This document shows, piece by piece, positions 47,348-55,295 of a stretch of DNA of 64,000 bases. Below the pieces are notes generated by a model. The model made no database searches, was not told the origin of the DNA, and saw only the letters and a list, made by a program, of their open reading frames with translations. The number at the start of each line of letters is the position of its first letter. Positions within the stretch are counted from its first letter, which is position 1. Position numbers and translations under genes: made by a program. The stretch spans positions 682,001-746,000 of the forward strand of contig NZ_JAPCKK010000016.1 of the NCBI RefSeq assembly GCF_030705605.1, written 5' to 3'. Source of the DNA: Paenibacillus zeirhizosphaerae (lineage in GTDB: Bacteria > Bacillota > Bacilli > Paenibacillales > Paenibacillaceae).

Positions 47348-48628
47348 ATGGAACATAAGCTTACTGCGCCTACGCCGCCGCTTGGCTGGAACAGTTGGGA
47401 CTGCTATGGCGCGGCCGTAACGGAAGACGAGATTCGGGGTAATGCGGAGTACATGGCGAAGCATCTTAAAGCATTTGGCTGGAGCTATATCACCGTCGAT
47501 ATTCAGTGGTACGAGCCCTACGCGAGTTCCTCTCAATACCGGCCGTTTGTTCCGCTCGTGATGGATGAATATTCGCGGCTCATGCCTGCTGAGAATCGGT
47601 TCCCTTCAGCAGCGGGCGGCCAGGGCTTCAAGCCATTAGCCGATTATGTGCACAGCCTTGGACTGCAATTCGGTATTCACATTATGCGCGGCATTGCCCG
47701 GCAGGCCGTCCACGCCGCCACGCCGATTCTGGGTACAGCCGTGACAGCACGCGATATTGCGCATACCAATTCTATCTGTCCATGGAATACGGATATGTAC
47801 GGCGTCGATGCCTCGAAGGAAGGAGCCCAAGCTTATTACGATTCTCTCTTTGAACTGTATGCACAGTGGGGCGTCGATCTTGTGAAGGTGGACGACATCG
47901 CGGCTTCCAAGCTGTACGACACCCACCAGCCGGAGATCGCCCTGATCTCCAAAGCGATCGAGCGCTGCGGCCGGCCCATGGTGCTAAGCCTGTCTCCCGG
48001 CCCCGCTCCGGTGCAATACTCAGCATTCTTCGCCGAACATGCCAACATGTGGCGAGTCACGGACGACTTCTGGGACCAGTGGCCACTCTTGCTGGACATG
48101 TTCGACCGTTGCCGGACATGGCAGGGCATACCGCAGGCAGGTTGCTGGCCTGACTGCGATATGCTGCCGCTCGGTCACATCGGTATTCGCTCTGTGGATG
48201 GCGGAGGCTCGGACCGTTGGACCCGGTTCACGCGCGATGAGCAATTAACAATGATGTCGCTCTGGAGCATCTTCCGCTCGCCGCTCATCTTCGGCGGGGA
48301 GCTGCGGGACTGCGACGACTGGACGCTGTCGCTGCTGACCAACCGCGAGGTACTGCGCATGCACCGGGACAGCTTTGGAGCGAAGGAAGCGCTGCGCAAG
48401 GGCAACCTTATCGTCTGGACGGCCGAAGATGCCGCTGGCTCCCGCTACGCCGCCGTCTTCAACATTGGTGAGAGCCCGCTGCCACTGGACCTGGTCCTTG
48501 AACAGATCGACCTTACAGACATCGCCGCAGGCACCGAGCTGTGGAGCGGAACACCGGCCGAGCTTGCGGCAGGCCTGCTGCGGGCCACTGTGCCGCCGCA
48601 CGGGGTACGCCTTTATCGGTTCTTTTGA
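47348..48628 (+). CDS. GH27-family glycosidase (alpha-galactosidase-like)
   Basis: 426 aa, no signal peptide, so cytoplasmic. GH27 start PPLGWNSWDCYG, nucleophile region VDLVKVDDIA and acid/base region WRVTDDFWDQW are present, and a C-terminal beta domain ends RLYRFF. The sugar-binding Asp-Asp pair of alpha-galactosidases (VDDCW) reads VDIQWYEP, so the second Asp is lost and a different sugar (for example beta-L-arabinopyranoside) is possible. AAAGGAG 8 nt before the ATG. Likely controlled by the preceding AraC protein. Confidence 0.85.
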   Translation: MEHKLTAPTPPLGWNSWDCYGAAVTEDEIRGNAEYMAKHLKAFGWSYITVDIQWYEPYASSSQYRPFVPLVMDEYSRLMPAENRFPSAAGGQGFKPLADYVHSLGLQFGIHIMRGIARQAVHAATPILGTAVTARDIAHTNSICPWNTDMYGVDASKEGAQAYYDSLFELYAQWGVDLVKVDDIAASKLYDTHQPEIALISKAIERCGRPMVLSLSPGPAPVQYSAFFAEHANMWRVTDDFWDQWPLLLDMFDRCRTWQGIPQAGCWPDCDMLPLGHIGIRSVDGGGSDRWTRFTRDEQLTMMSLWSIFRSPLIFGGELRDCDDWTLSLLTNREVLRMHRDSFGAKEALRKGNLIVWTAEDAAGSRYAAVFNIGESPLPLDLVLEQIDLTDIAAGTELWSGTPAELAAGLLRATVPPHGVRLYRFF

Positions 48629-48700
48629 AAGTACGGCAATAAGAAAAATCTCGTTTTGTCGAGTCTTTATCGCGCGCGCCCCTATGGGTTCGTTCGTGTC

Positions 48701-48740
48701 TTGGTGTCTTGGTGTCTTGGTGTCTTGGTGTCTTGGTGTC
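48701..48740 (+). repeat. Tandem repeat (TTGGTGTC)x5
   Basis: Five exact copies of the 8-mer, with GTGTC as a partial copy before them (48696-48700). It lies between the GH27 stop and the left inverted repeat of the transposase-derived gene. The length is likely to vary among strains. Confidence 0.9.
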
Positions 48741-48749
48741 CTGCATGCC

Positions 48750-48780
48750 GCCTTTGCACGATTATCCCTTTCGTTCAGGG
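48750..48780 (+). repeat. Left inverted repeat of the transposase-derived unit
   Basis: GCCTTTGCACGATTATCCC then TTTCGTTCAGGG. Its inverted partner is at 50165-50193 and a related pair is at 16674-16702 and 16897-16924. Confidence 0.7.
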
Positions 48781-48864
48781 GGGAGGGTTGAGGGTCGGAA
48801 GCCGATAAGAGTAGAGATATAGAAAGAGAGAAGAAAAAGAGGTGGTTCAAATGAGATGTTCGGC

Positions 48865-48893
48865 TTGAAACAAGAACGTATGTTTGGTATAAT
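48865..48893 (+). promoter_or_regulatory. Promoter of the transposase-derived gene
   Basis: -35 TTGAAA (48865-48870), 17-bp spacer, -10 TATAAT (48888-48893). Close to consensus, and the spacer is occupied by a LexA-like box. Confidence 0.82.
48873..48886. promoter_or_regulatory. LexA/DinR (SOS) box in the promoter spacer
   Basis: AGAACGTATGTTTG fits the Gram-positive SOS consensus CGAACRNRYGTTYG at every position but the first. Confidence 0.72.
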
Positions 48894-48902
48894 GGAATAA
48901 AG

Positions 48903-48916
48903 CGAACATACGTGCG
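48903..48916. promoter_or_regulatory. Second LexA/DinR (SOS) box just downstream of the -10
   Basis: CGAACATACGTGCG fits CGAACRNRYGTTYG with one mismatch. It is 30 bp from the first box (start to start), about three helical turns, and brackets the -10 with it. Confidence 0.7.
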
Positions 48917-48944
48917 CTAATTCTTGATTTGGGGGCGAGCGGAC

Positions 48945-49847
48945 ATGGAGATCCATGCGGAAACGGAATTTCAACCCTTCAGCAGCCGTTATCACAGCGA
49001 GCAGGCCTGCATGGAGGCGCTGATCGCGCTGAAGTGGCCGAATGGCTTCGTCTGCTCACGCTGTGCTCACACCCGCTGCAGTCGTCTGACTTCCCGACGT
49101 GTCCCTTTGTTCGAGTGCGCAAAGTGCGCACATCAAACGTCCGCTTTGGTCGGCACGATTTTTGAACGAACCCATCTCCCCTTGACCAAGTGGTTCCAGG
49201 CACTGGAATTGTTCCTGCTCCCCGACGGCATCTCGGCGATGCGGCTAAGTCAGGTGATCCAGGTCACCTACAAAACCGCCTGGTTGATGCTGCACAAAAT
49301 ACGCCATGCCATTGGAGAGTTCGATGCCCGGGAGCTGCTCTGCGGAGACGTGAAGGTGAACAGCGACCTGTATGGGCGTAATCCGTCCCGGCCACAGTTT
49401 CCTCATCCATATGCTTCGGCGGTCGTAGCCGGGTGCACGGTCACGGAGTCGGACGAGCTGGAGCAGGTCAAAATCCGCCTGGTCCCGCAGAAGAAGGGAG
49501 ATGGGAATAGAGCAAACCGTCACGAACTCGCCGTGTTCATCAATGGGCATGTAGATGTTCGTGCATCAGCGGTACAGTCGTTTCCTCTAGCCTATCGACT
49601 GTATACGCCCTTGCGGAAAGTGGTGAGAGAGGCATGGGAATCGCTGAAGAATACGTATGTAGCCTTGGGGCCGAAGCATCTGCAGGCGTACCTGAACGAG
49701 TACACCGGACGCCGCCGACTGCACCTACCTGGAGCGGAAGAAACGATGCAGCAGAAGTTACTGTACATGGGTGTGGCGATTCCGGCGATTACCTATCGTC
49801 AGCTGATCGCGCGCCAACCGAATCAGTCTCTTGCGGCTGCTGCCTGA
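48945..49847 (+). CDS. IS1595/ISXO2-like transposase-derived protein with degenerate catalytic site
   Basis: 300 aa. N-terminal zinc ribbon with Cys37-x2-Cys40 and Cys58-x2-Cys61; middle helices TYKTAWLMLHKIRHAI, and KHLQAYLNEYTGRRRL (residues 244-259), both characteristic of the ISXO2-like DDE fold. The expected first catalytic stretch V-E-V-D-E-T reads VKVNSD (Asp replaced by Asn139), and the region of the third acid reads VVREAWESLK instead of the usual IE-x-x-W, so the DDE triad seems lost. It has its own strong promoter with two SOS boxes and lies between inverted repeats. It may be a domesticated protein rather than an active transposase. Confidence 0.8.
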   Translation: MEIHAETEFQPFSSRYHSEQACMEALIALKWPNGFVCSRCAHTRCSRLTSRRVPLFECAKCAHQTSALVGTIFERTHLPLTKWFQALELFLLPDGISAMRLSQVIQVTYKTAWLMLHKIRHAIGEFDARELLCGDVKVNSDLYGRNPSRPQFPHPYASAVVAGCTVTESDELEQVKIRLVPQKKGDGNRANRHELAVFINGHVDVRASAVQSFPLAYRLYTPLRKVVREAWESLKNTYVALGPKHLQAYLNEYTGRRRLHLPGAEETMQQKLLYMGVAIPAITYRQLIARQPNQSLAAAA

Positions 49848-50373
49848 TATCGTGGCGCTTGGATCATGACGCTTTAACGGTAGGGGTTAACTGGATACGG
49901 ATCAACTTGAGGGTGCCGATTAACATGAACGGTGCTGACGTTGTTGCGGGCCTGCAAACGGGAAAGTTTAGGCTGCAGCAAAATCACGGTCTGTTCGTTT
50001 TCCCGTGTCTTGTCCTCCATCTCCTGTCCGGTCTGCTTTACTTCTCCTAATCCTGCTTCCTTCTCCTTCTCGTTCTCCTAAGCCCATCTAATTTATCCTG
50101 AACCCATCTGCTTCTCCACAAAATATTTCTTTCTCCCGAGCTTGTCTATTTTCTTTGCTACTAACCTGATCAAACGGGATAATCGTGCAAGGCGTCTAGG
50201 CAGCGAATATTGATCTTCGAGATTATACAAATTCTGGTACCTAGCATCTATCCCTAGTCTATCAACGTCATTATTTGGCCCTAATTTCTACCTTGGTGTT
50301 CCATCTTGGGCCCCGGATGACTGCGATAACACATCTGTTTTTCACAAGTTAAGAAATAGATGCGATTCTGCAG
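49848..50373. other. Gene-free region with pyrimidine-rich tract and right inverted repeat
   Basis: About 525 bp. A T/C-rich stretch covers about 50010-50160 on the plus strand. A possible weak hairpin (AAACGGGAAA with TTTTCCCGT, about 49967-50014) follows the transposase-derived gene. The right inverted repeat is annotated separately. No coding frame is convincing. Confidence 0.6.
50165..50193 (-). repeat. Right inverted repeat of the transposase-derived unit
   Basis: On the minus strand GCCTTGCACGATTATCCC then GTTTGATCAGG. Matches the left repeat at 48750-48780 in about 25 of 29 positions; the unit spans 1444 bp. I found no clear target-site duplication outside the repeats. Confidence 0.7.
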
Positions 50374-51303
50374 TTATTTGCAATTGTTTTTGCCGTTAAG
50401 ATACGTACGGATGACAATGTCTTGATTATGATTACCGAATCCGGAACCATAAAGTGTCAATCCTCCTACGTTAACTGCCTGCTCATCAACCGCGAAGCGA
50501 AGCGTCCAGAACGGTTCCCGCAGCTTGATATCCGCGAGGGTCACCTCCGACATCCGCTCACCATCTATAAATGTACCCGATGTGTCAATTCGAATTGTCT
50601 TCAATAACCCGTATTGATTCACATTTCGATGCCACCATTCAGGTGTAAATCTCCCCCGCGCTGCTCTTCCGAAGTCAGCCGGACTTGTCCATGTGCCAAG
50701 GGAGATGCCGTTGAAGGTGAACTCAATATCCGAAAGCCAATAATCCCTTAAGCCAGGAGCTTCCGAAGCCATCTCCATTGAGATTTCGATGGCGTCCGCG
50801 GTTTGATCGGCAAGCAAATAGTTAGGCATTTTGTATTCAACATAACCCCATCCAAACCACAGAATGGCAGCGTGAACCCGCTCGGGATCGAGAAAGTAGC
50901 GCGGGTCGTCCCAAACTCCGATTTCTTTCTCGCGCGTACCTAGCCCGCAAGTAGGATGGACTTCAAAAGCGGTGTAATGACCAACTGAAATACTCTGCTC
51001 GCTGATCTTCGCGGTGTGGCTGGCAGACGGCAGCTCAATCTCGACGTTTTTTTGCTTGAGAAAACACATTTTGTGCGTTCCCCCGCCCAGCCGTACCCTG
51101 TGACTTCCGATAAGCCCCGCTTGTTCGAGTTTTCGGATATGCATCGTGATGATAGAGGGGCTGAGTTCCAATCGATCCGCAATATCCTTCACATTCATCT
51201 CGTGATCCGCAATGAGGCTCATAATCTTCCATCTGACTTCACTGGCCAACGCCTCGTATAACGGCATAAATTTCGGTTCCCCGTTCGCTTTGATGATCAT
51301 CAT
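50374..51303 (-). CDS. ArsR-type winged-helix regulator with large C-terminal domain
   Basis: 309 aa. N-terminal helix-turn-helix (VRWKIMSLIADHEMNVKDIADRLELS, then ITMHIRKLEQAGLI, residues about 22-63) followed by about 220 residues with a beta-rich, possibly sugar-binding fold (VHAAILWFGWGYVEYKMPNYLLAD, IEFTFNGISLGTWTSPADFG). Such regulators are usually divergent from arabinosidase or xylosidase genes, as here with GH43. Two palindromes in the shared intergenic region are candidate operators. Either of two adjacent ATGs can start it (AGGAG 3 or 6 nt upstream). Confidence 0.82.
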   Translation of the reverse strand: MMIIKANGEPKFMPLYEALASEVRWKIMSLIADHEMNVKDIADRLELSPSIITMHIRKLEQAGLIGSHRVRLGGGTHKMCFLKQKNVEIELPSASHTAKISEQSISVGHYTAFEVHPTCGLGTREKEIGVWDDPRYFLDPERVHAAILWFGWGYVEYKMPNYLLADQTADAIEISMEMASEAPGLRDYWLSDIEFTFNGISLGTWTSPADFGRAARGRFTPEWWHRNVNQYGLLKTIRIDTSGTFIDGERMSEVTLADIKLREPFWTLRFAVDEQAVNVGGLTLYGSGFGNHNQDIVIRTYLNGKNNCK

Positions 51304-51336
51304 ACTCTCCTGACTATATCTATTGAAATCACATAT

Positions 51337-51360
51337 ATGTTAATTTAAAAGATTTAACAT
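51337..51360. promoter_or_regulatory. Inverted repeat, candidate operator 1
   Basis: ATGTTAA (51337-51343) and TTAACAT (51354-51360), perfect 7-bp arms, 10-bp spacer, in the regulator-GH43 divergent region. Confidence 0.45.
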
Positions 51361-51390
51361 GAATCATCAAGCCTAATCCATTGCAAATCT

Positions 51391-51408
51391 TTAAACAATG
51401 GTGTTTAA
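51391..51408. promoter_or_regulatory. Inverted repeat, candidate operator 2
   Basis: TTAAACA-ATGG-TGTTTAA, perfect 7-bp arms. It sits just upstream of the GH43 -35 box. Confidence 0.5.
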
Positions 51409-51413
51409 TTCCC

Positions 51414-51442
51414 TTAACTACTGAACCCATTAGATTTATATC
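51414..51442 (+). promoter_or_regulatory. Probable promoter of the GH43 gene
   Basis: -35 TTAACT (51414-51419), 17-bp spacer, -10 TATATC (51437-51442). Confidence 0.5.
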
Positions 51443-51470
51443 ATTGTGAATTTATGAAAGAGGTGGAACC

Positions 51471-52961
51471 ATGAAATACAATAACCCGGTCATCAAAGGG
51501 TTTTATCCTGATCCCAGTGTATGCAAAGTAAAAGATATCTATTATCTGGTTTGCAGTTCCTTTCAGTACTTCCCCGGCGTTCCGATTTTTGAGAGCAAAG
51601 ACCTGATCAACTGGAAACAAATCGGTCATTGTCTAACCAGAGAGAGTCAGATTCAACTCGGTAAGGTCGGCAGCTCCGGCGGAGTTTTCGCTCCAACGAT
51701 CCGGTACAATGACGGGAGATTCTACATGACCACGACCAACGACACCACTCGTCAAAATTTCTATGTATGGACTGACGATATTTACGGTGAATGGTCTGAA
51801 CCGATCTATGTGGATCAGGGGGGAATCGACCCCGATTTGTATTTTGAAGACGGGAAAGCCTTCTTTATGAGCAACGGGAAAGACGATAACGGAATTGGCG
51901 GGATTGCTCAGTGTGAAATTGACATTGAAACGGGGGGCAAGCTGTCGCCAAGTCGTTCGATTTGGCGAGGAACAGGCGGACGATATTTGGAAAGCCCGCA
52001 TATGTATAAAATAAATGGCCGATATTACCTAATGGTGTCTGAAGGCGGAACTGAATATGGCCATATGGTCACTTATGCACGGGGAGATTCGATCTCCGGT
52101 CCGTTCGAAGCCTATCCGAATAATCCGGTACTGACCAATCGCAATCTGGGTGGTTATGAGCTGCAGGGGGTTGGTCATGGCGATCTGATTCAAGATGATG
52201 ACGGAAATTGGTGGATGCTGCATCTGGGCTTCCGTCAAATCGGCCGCTGGCTTACCTACCATCACCTTGGCCGCGAAGTTTTCCTGACACCGGTTACTTT
52301 CGGCGAGGATGGCTGGTTTACCGCAGGACATAACGGTACCACCCTTACCAGCTTTGAGACCGACCGCATCCCAAGCCATGTCGTGCAGCAGGAGAAGAAG
52401 ACCTTTACTTTCGAGAACACGGAATGGAAGCTGGACTGGTGTTACCTCCGTCATCCTGTTGCGGAGAATTATGTGTTAGAGTTTGATAAGGTCAAGCTTA
52501 AAGGGACCGAAGTGACTCTGGATATGCCGGAATCCCCGACATTTATAGGCATTCGCCAAAGGGACTTCGATGCGGAAATCTCTTGCGATGTACAGCTTAC
52601 AAGCGGAGAAGCCGGCATCACGCTCTATATGGATGAGAATCATCATTATGATTTAGCCGTACGTCAAGATGAGAACGGTTATAAAGTGATCGAGCGCCTG
52701 AATATCGGGGATATTAAATCCATCGAATATGAAGTAGACTTGGGAAGTGAGAATCATGCTACTCTGATGATACGGGCAAGTCGTGAGCGCTATAGCTTCC
52801 TCGTTCATGCAAACGGACAAGATACCCTCTTAGGCACGGCACAAACCAGGTACCTTTCCTCCGAAGTTGCGGGAGGGTTTACAGGCGTACTCATCGGTTT
52901 ATATACCTATGGGCAAGGCTCTATGGCTGAGTTTTCAAAATTCAAGTGCGATTATCTATAA
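51471..52961 (+). CDS. GH43 family beta-xylosidase / alpha-L-arabinofuranosidase
   Basis: 496 aa, no signal peptide. Five-bladed propeller domain (about 1-300) with the three catalytic acids visible: Asp in YPDPSVCKV (base), Asp in GIDPDLYFED (pKa modulator) and Glu in YLESPHMYK (acid). The C-terminal half (about 320-496) is a beta-sandwich with ITLYMDENHHYDLAV, typical of two-domain xylosidases. Acts on imported xylo- or arabino-oligosaccharides; choice between xylose and arabinose not resolved. Divergent from the ArsR-type regulator; followed by a strong terminator. Confidence 0.92.
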   Translation: MKYNNPVIKGFYPDPSVCKVKDIYYLVCSSFQYFPGVPIFESKDLINWKQIGHCLTRESQIQLGKVGSSGGVFAPTIRYNDGRFYMTTTNDTTRQNFYVWTDDIYGEWSEPIYVDQGGIDPDLYFEDGKAFFMSNGKDDNGIGGIAQCEIDIETGGKLSPSRSIWRGTGGRYLESPHMYKINGRYYLMVSEGGTEYGHMVTYARGDSISGPFEAYPNNPVLTNRNLGGYELQGVGHGDLIQDDDGNWWMLHLGFRQIGRWLTYHHLGREVFLTPVTFGEDGWFTAGHNGTTLTSFETDRIPSHVVQQEKKTFTFENTEWKLDWCYLRHPVAENYVLEFDKVKLKGTEVTLDMPESPTFIGIRQRDFDAEISCDVQLTSGEAGITLYMDENHHYDLAVRQDENGYKVIERLNIGDIKSIEYEVDLGSENHATLMIRASRERYSFLVHANGQDTLLGTAQTRYLSSEVAGGFTGVLIGLYTYGQGSMAEFSKFKCDYL

Positions 52962-52995
52962 ACCTCTCCTTAAACGGGTTGCCTAGAAAATGTAA

Positions 52996-53033
52996 AGCCG
53001 GTTCCTCGGGATTAACCCGGGAACCGGCTGTGT
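52996..53033 (+). terminator. Terminator after GH43
   Basis: AGCCGGTTCC pairs with GGAACCGGCT, with further pairing inside (CGGG/CCCG), followed by a T-rich TGTTTGT. Confidence 0.8.
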
Positions 53034-53040
53034 TTGTATA

Positions 53041-53089
53041 TGCAAAAAGCTCCTGAACCGTGCGCGTCTGCCAATTCCGCCACGACCGC
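53041..53089 (-). pseudogene. Broken second copy of tRNA-Leu(CAG)
   Basis: Minus strand 53089-53052 is identical to the first 38 nt of the intact tRNA-Leu at 38759-38842, up to the anticodon-loop bases TTCAGG. It then continues AGCTTTTTGCAT, which matches the 3' arm of the tRNA terminator (TTCAGGAGCTCTTTGCAT), so the middle of the unit was deleted between two TTCAGG copies. The upstream flank (53090-53164) is related to the tRNA promoter region. It cannot make a functional tRNA. From here to 53359 nothing else is recognised. Confidence 0.88.
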
Positions 53090-53359
53090 AAATTGTATCG
53101 TCAGCTTTAATTTTTTTTCACAGCGAAAAAATATAACCTATCATATATATCATTATAAAGTCAACAATAAAGCATTTTTTTACATGGTAGAAATTTTTCA
53201 GAGCCGAGTTCGGAAATTTTTTTCGCGAAAAGAGTTATTTTCCCCATTTTCATCTTGATTTCCGCTCATATGTTCGGTTAAGATAAGAATAAATAAGAAC
53301 ATAAGTTCCTGTAATAGAGGATTATTTTAATCACAATTAACCGAAGGCGGTGACTTGGC

Positions 53360-53881
53360 ATGATTACTGTAGTCGTTACGAAAGAAGAACTTGCTTTGAT
53401 TCAAAATTACTTGTACCTGCTTTTTATTCAGAGGATTTTCGAGCGGGACAGTCATATATTGGAAGACAGTGGTGTGCTGAGAACACCGGATCTATATGTG
53501 GAGCTTGTCAACACCGGAGCGGACCGTACCGGTATTATAATGTCCGAAGTGAAACATGAGTTCAGAAAGCGTGGCATCACTGTTCATCATATCCGGCAGG
53601 ACGAATCGACTGTGCAAGCCTCCTTCACCTGCAGGGATTCCGGAGGAGACATCAGCATCCCGATGCCTGTGTTCCGTCTGGAAATGTACGAAAGAATGCG
53701 GGCCTACCTGGGATTAAAGACCTCCCTGCCTATCACTTCGCTTTCCACAGGAGTTGAACCGTATAAACGTGTAGAGCCATCCCGCTATACCGGACGCCGC
53801 TCCAGACACGCTGCGTCCATGCCCACCACAGCACAACGCAGACCGCTTCGCCGTCCAGTAAGTGCAGCGGCAAGAGGCTGA
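53360..53881 (+). CDS. Hypothetical protein
   Basis: 173 aa. The first 125 residues look like a compact alpha/beta domain (VTKEELALIQNYLYLLFIQRI, RTPDLYVELVNTG, ITVHHIRQDESTVQASFTCR). The last 45 residues are basic and low in complexity (RRSRHAASMPTTAQRRPLRR), perhaps a nucleic-acid-binding or disordered tail. Ribosome site GGCGGTG 8 nt upstream. I do not recognise the family. It ends at a bidirectional terminator shared with the convergent gene. Confidence 0.7.
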   Translation: MITVVVTKEELALIQNYLYLLFIQRIFERDSHILEDSGVLRTPDLYVELVNTGADRTGIIMSEVKHEFRKRGITVHHIRQDESTVQASFTCRDSGGDISIPMPVFRLEMYERMRAYLGLKTSLPITSLSTGVEPYKRVEPSRYTGRRSRHAASMPTTAQRRPLRRPVSAAARG

Positions 53882-53888
53882 TCGATGC

Positions 53889-53934
53889 AAAGAGGGAGCC
53901 ACAGGTCAACTGACCTTTTGAGGCTCCCTTTTCC
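53889..53934. terminator. Bidirectional terminator between convergent small genes
   Basis: AAAGAGGGAGCC pairs with GGCTCCCTTTT around an inner AGGTCA-ACTGACCT hairpin. Confidence 0.85.
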
Positions 53935-53938
53935 CCTA

Positions 53939-54175
53939 CTAGATAACATCATCTTGCTGCACACCCAGCATATCCGGGCGGGGTTCCTTGAACGGCTGCA
54001 CGTTATAACTTCTACTGAGCTTTACGATATTCCGATTCGGCCTGCGAATCAGCAAATGCTCATCATCCCAAGCCAGCACGATACCGACCACATCATTTTC
54101 CTTCAGACTGTCACGAATGACACGAACCTTCTCACCGGAAACCCGGTATACATCCAATACTTCATCACTGATCAT
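53939..54175 (-). CDS. Small hypothetical protein
   Basis: 78 aa. Predicted mostly beta: VYRVSGEKVRVIRDSLKENDVVGIVLAWDDEHLLIRRPNRNIVKLSRSY (shown in parts: GEKVRVIRD, DVVGIVLAWDDEHLLIRR). This resembles an SH3-like or Sm-like barrel, but no family is assigned. AAGGTG ribosome site about 5 nt upstream. The C-terminal 15 residues look disordered. Confidence 0.7.
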   Translation of the reverse strand: MISDEVLDVYRVSGEKVRVIRDSLKENDVVGIVLAWDDEHLLIRRPNRNIVKLSRSYNVQPFKEPRPDMLGVQQDDVI

Positions 54176-54208
54176 TGATTCACCTTCTCTCTGGATACAT
54201 GACCACTA

Positions 54209-54243
54209 TAAAAAAGAGACCTAAATATAACCATTTAGGTCTC
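54209..54243 (-). terminator. Terminator after the 109-aa hypothetical gene
   Basis: GAGACCTAAAT (54233-54243, minus strand) pairs perfectly with ATTTAGGTCTC (54216-54226), followed by TTTTTT. Confidence 0.92.
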
Positions 54244-54290
54244 ACCTGTGTATATGGAATGCCGACTAAGCAACAGATTTTCCTGAATAA

Positions 54291-54620
54291 TTAACGCTGT
54301 GCGTGTTCTTTGCTGTCGTTCTTTTCGAACCAGAAATCAAGCACTTTTGCAGACAACACACGTTGCTCTACATACTCTACCTGGTGAGGAGTGAACTGTT
54401 CCTTCCAAGGAAAGGTTAAATCCTCGCATAGGCTTACGAGCGTCAGTAATTCAGACCAAGCGACATAACGCTTATACCAGAAAAACTGAGGATGCTCGAT
54501 CATATAGGGATACAGGTCATCAAACTCTGTATGTTTACAATCCAGGGCACGTTCAAAATGAGTCTTTGCCGCCGTCAACTTTTCCAAAAAGTATTGCTCC
54601 GTCAATTGCTCTTTCCCCAT
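54291..54620 (-). CDS. Hypothetical helical protein
   Basis: 109 aa, almost entirely helical by composition, with several aromatic residues (HPQFFWYKRYVAWSELL) and acidic patches. GAGGAGG ribosome site upstream and own terminator, so it is likely expressed. No recognised family or motif. Confidence 0.7.
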   Translation of the reverse strand: MGKEQLTEQYFLEKLTAAKTHFERALDCKHTEFDDLYPYMIEHPQFFWYKRYVAWSELLTLVSLCEDLTFPWKEQFTPHQVEYVEQRVLSAKVLDFWFEKNDSKEHAQR

Positions 54621-54722
54621 GGTGCTGCCTCCTCTCCCAAAACCTTACCTATATTATAAGCGATATTACCTTCGTTGCAAAGGCATTGCAATAAATTAGG
54701 TCAAGGACTTGGAGAATTGTTA

Positions 54723-55295
54723 CTATTCTGCAAACTGGACAGTTCCATCGGACAATGATGCGATTCGCACAAGCGATTCAATCCGGATTCCCTGCTCACG
54801 AATGGTGCGTGCCCCTGCCTGAAAGCACTTCTCGACAACTACGCCAAAGCCGGCCAGATGCGCGCCGGAGCGCTGGATGATTTTCACCATTCCTCTCGCA
54901 GCATCACCGTTGGCTATGATATCGTCGATAAACAGCACCCGGTCGTTCTCATGAATAAATTGGCGGGACAGCATGATGTCTGTTACGATTCCCTTCGTAA
55001 ACGAAGGTACCCGCTCGGACAGCGCATCAGGATCTGCCAGAAGTGTCTTCTTGCGCCGGGCAAATACAAGCGGAACTCCTAGCTCATATGCCGTGGCGAA
55101 GGCTACAGCAATGCCGGACGACTCCACCGTGACGACTCTGGTAATATGCTCATCGCGAAACCGCTCGGCAAATTCCTTGCCCATTTCCATCGTCAGCACA
55201 GGATCCACCTGATGATTCAATAATCCATCCAATTTCAGTACCTGATCCGAAGCAACAACGCCTTCTTCCAATATCCGTCTTTTTAAAGCTTCCAT
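54723..55295 (-). CDS. xpt: Xanthine phosphoribosyltransferase
   Basis: 190 aa purine-salvage enzyme converting xanthine and PRPP to XMP. The PRPP loop VLFIDDIIANGDAA and the upstream VVTVESSGIAVA and DGLLNHQVDP segments match the Xpt family. Start at 55295 is set by GGGAGGT 7 nt upstream; an in-frame upstream extension is rejected. No pbuX-type permease follows. I searched the leader for a purine riboswitch core and did not find one. Confidence 0.93.
   Translation of the reverse strand: MEALKRRILEEGVVASDQVLKLDGLLNHQVDPVLTMEMGKEFAERFRDEHITRVVTVESSGIAVAFATAYELGVPLVFARRKKTLLADPDALSERVPSFTKGIVTDIMLSRQFIHENDRVLFIDDIIANGDAARGMVKIIQRSGAHLAGFGVVVEKCFQAGARTIREQGIRIESLVRIASLSDGTVQFAE

Noticed and set aside
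48696-48740. CRISPR array
   Set aside because: The repeats are contiguous 8-mers without spacers; no cas genes are present anywhere in the window.
53034-53258. Small protein at 53034-53258
   Set aside because: The frame reads through the broken tRNA-Leu copy and its promoter flank, so it is not a gene.
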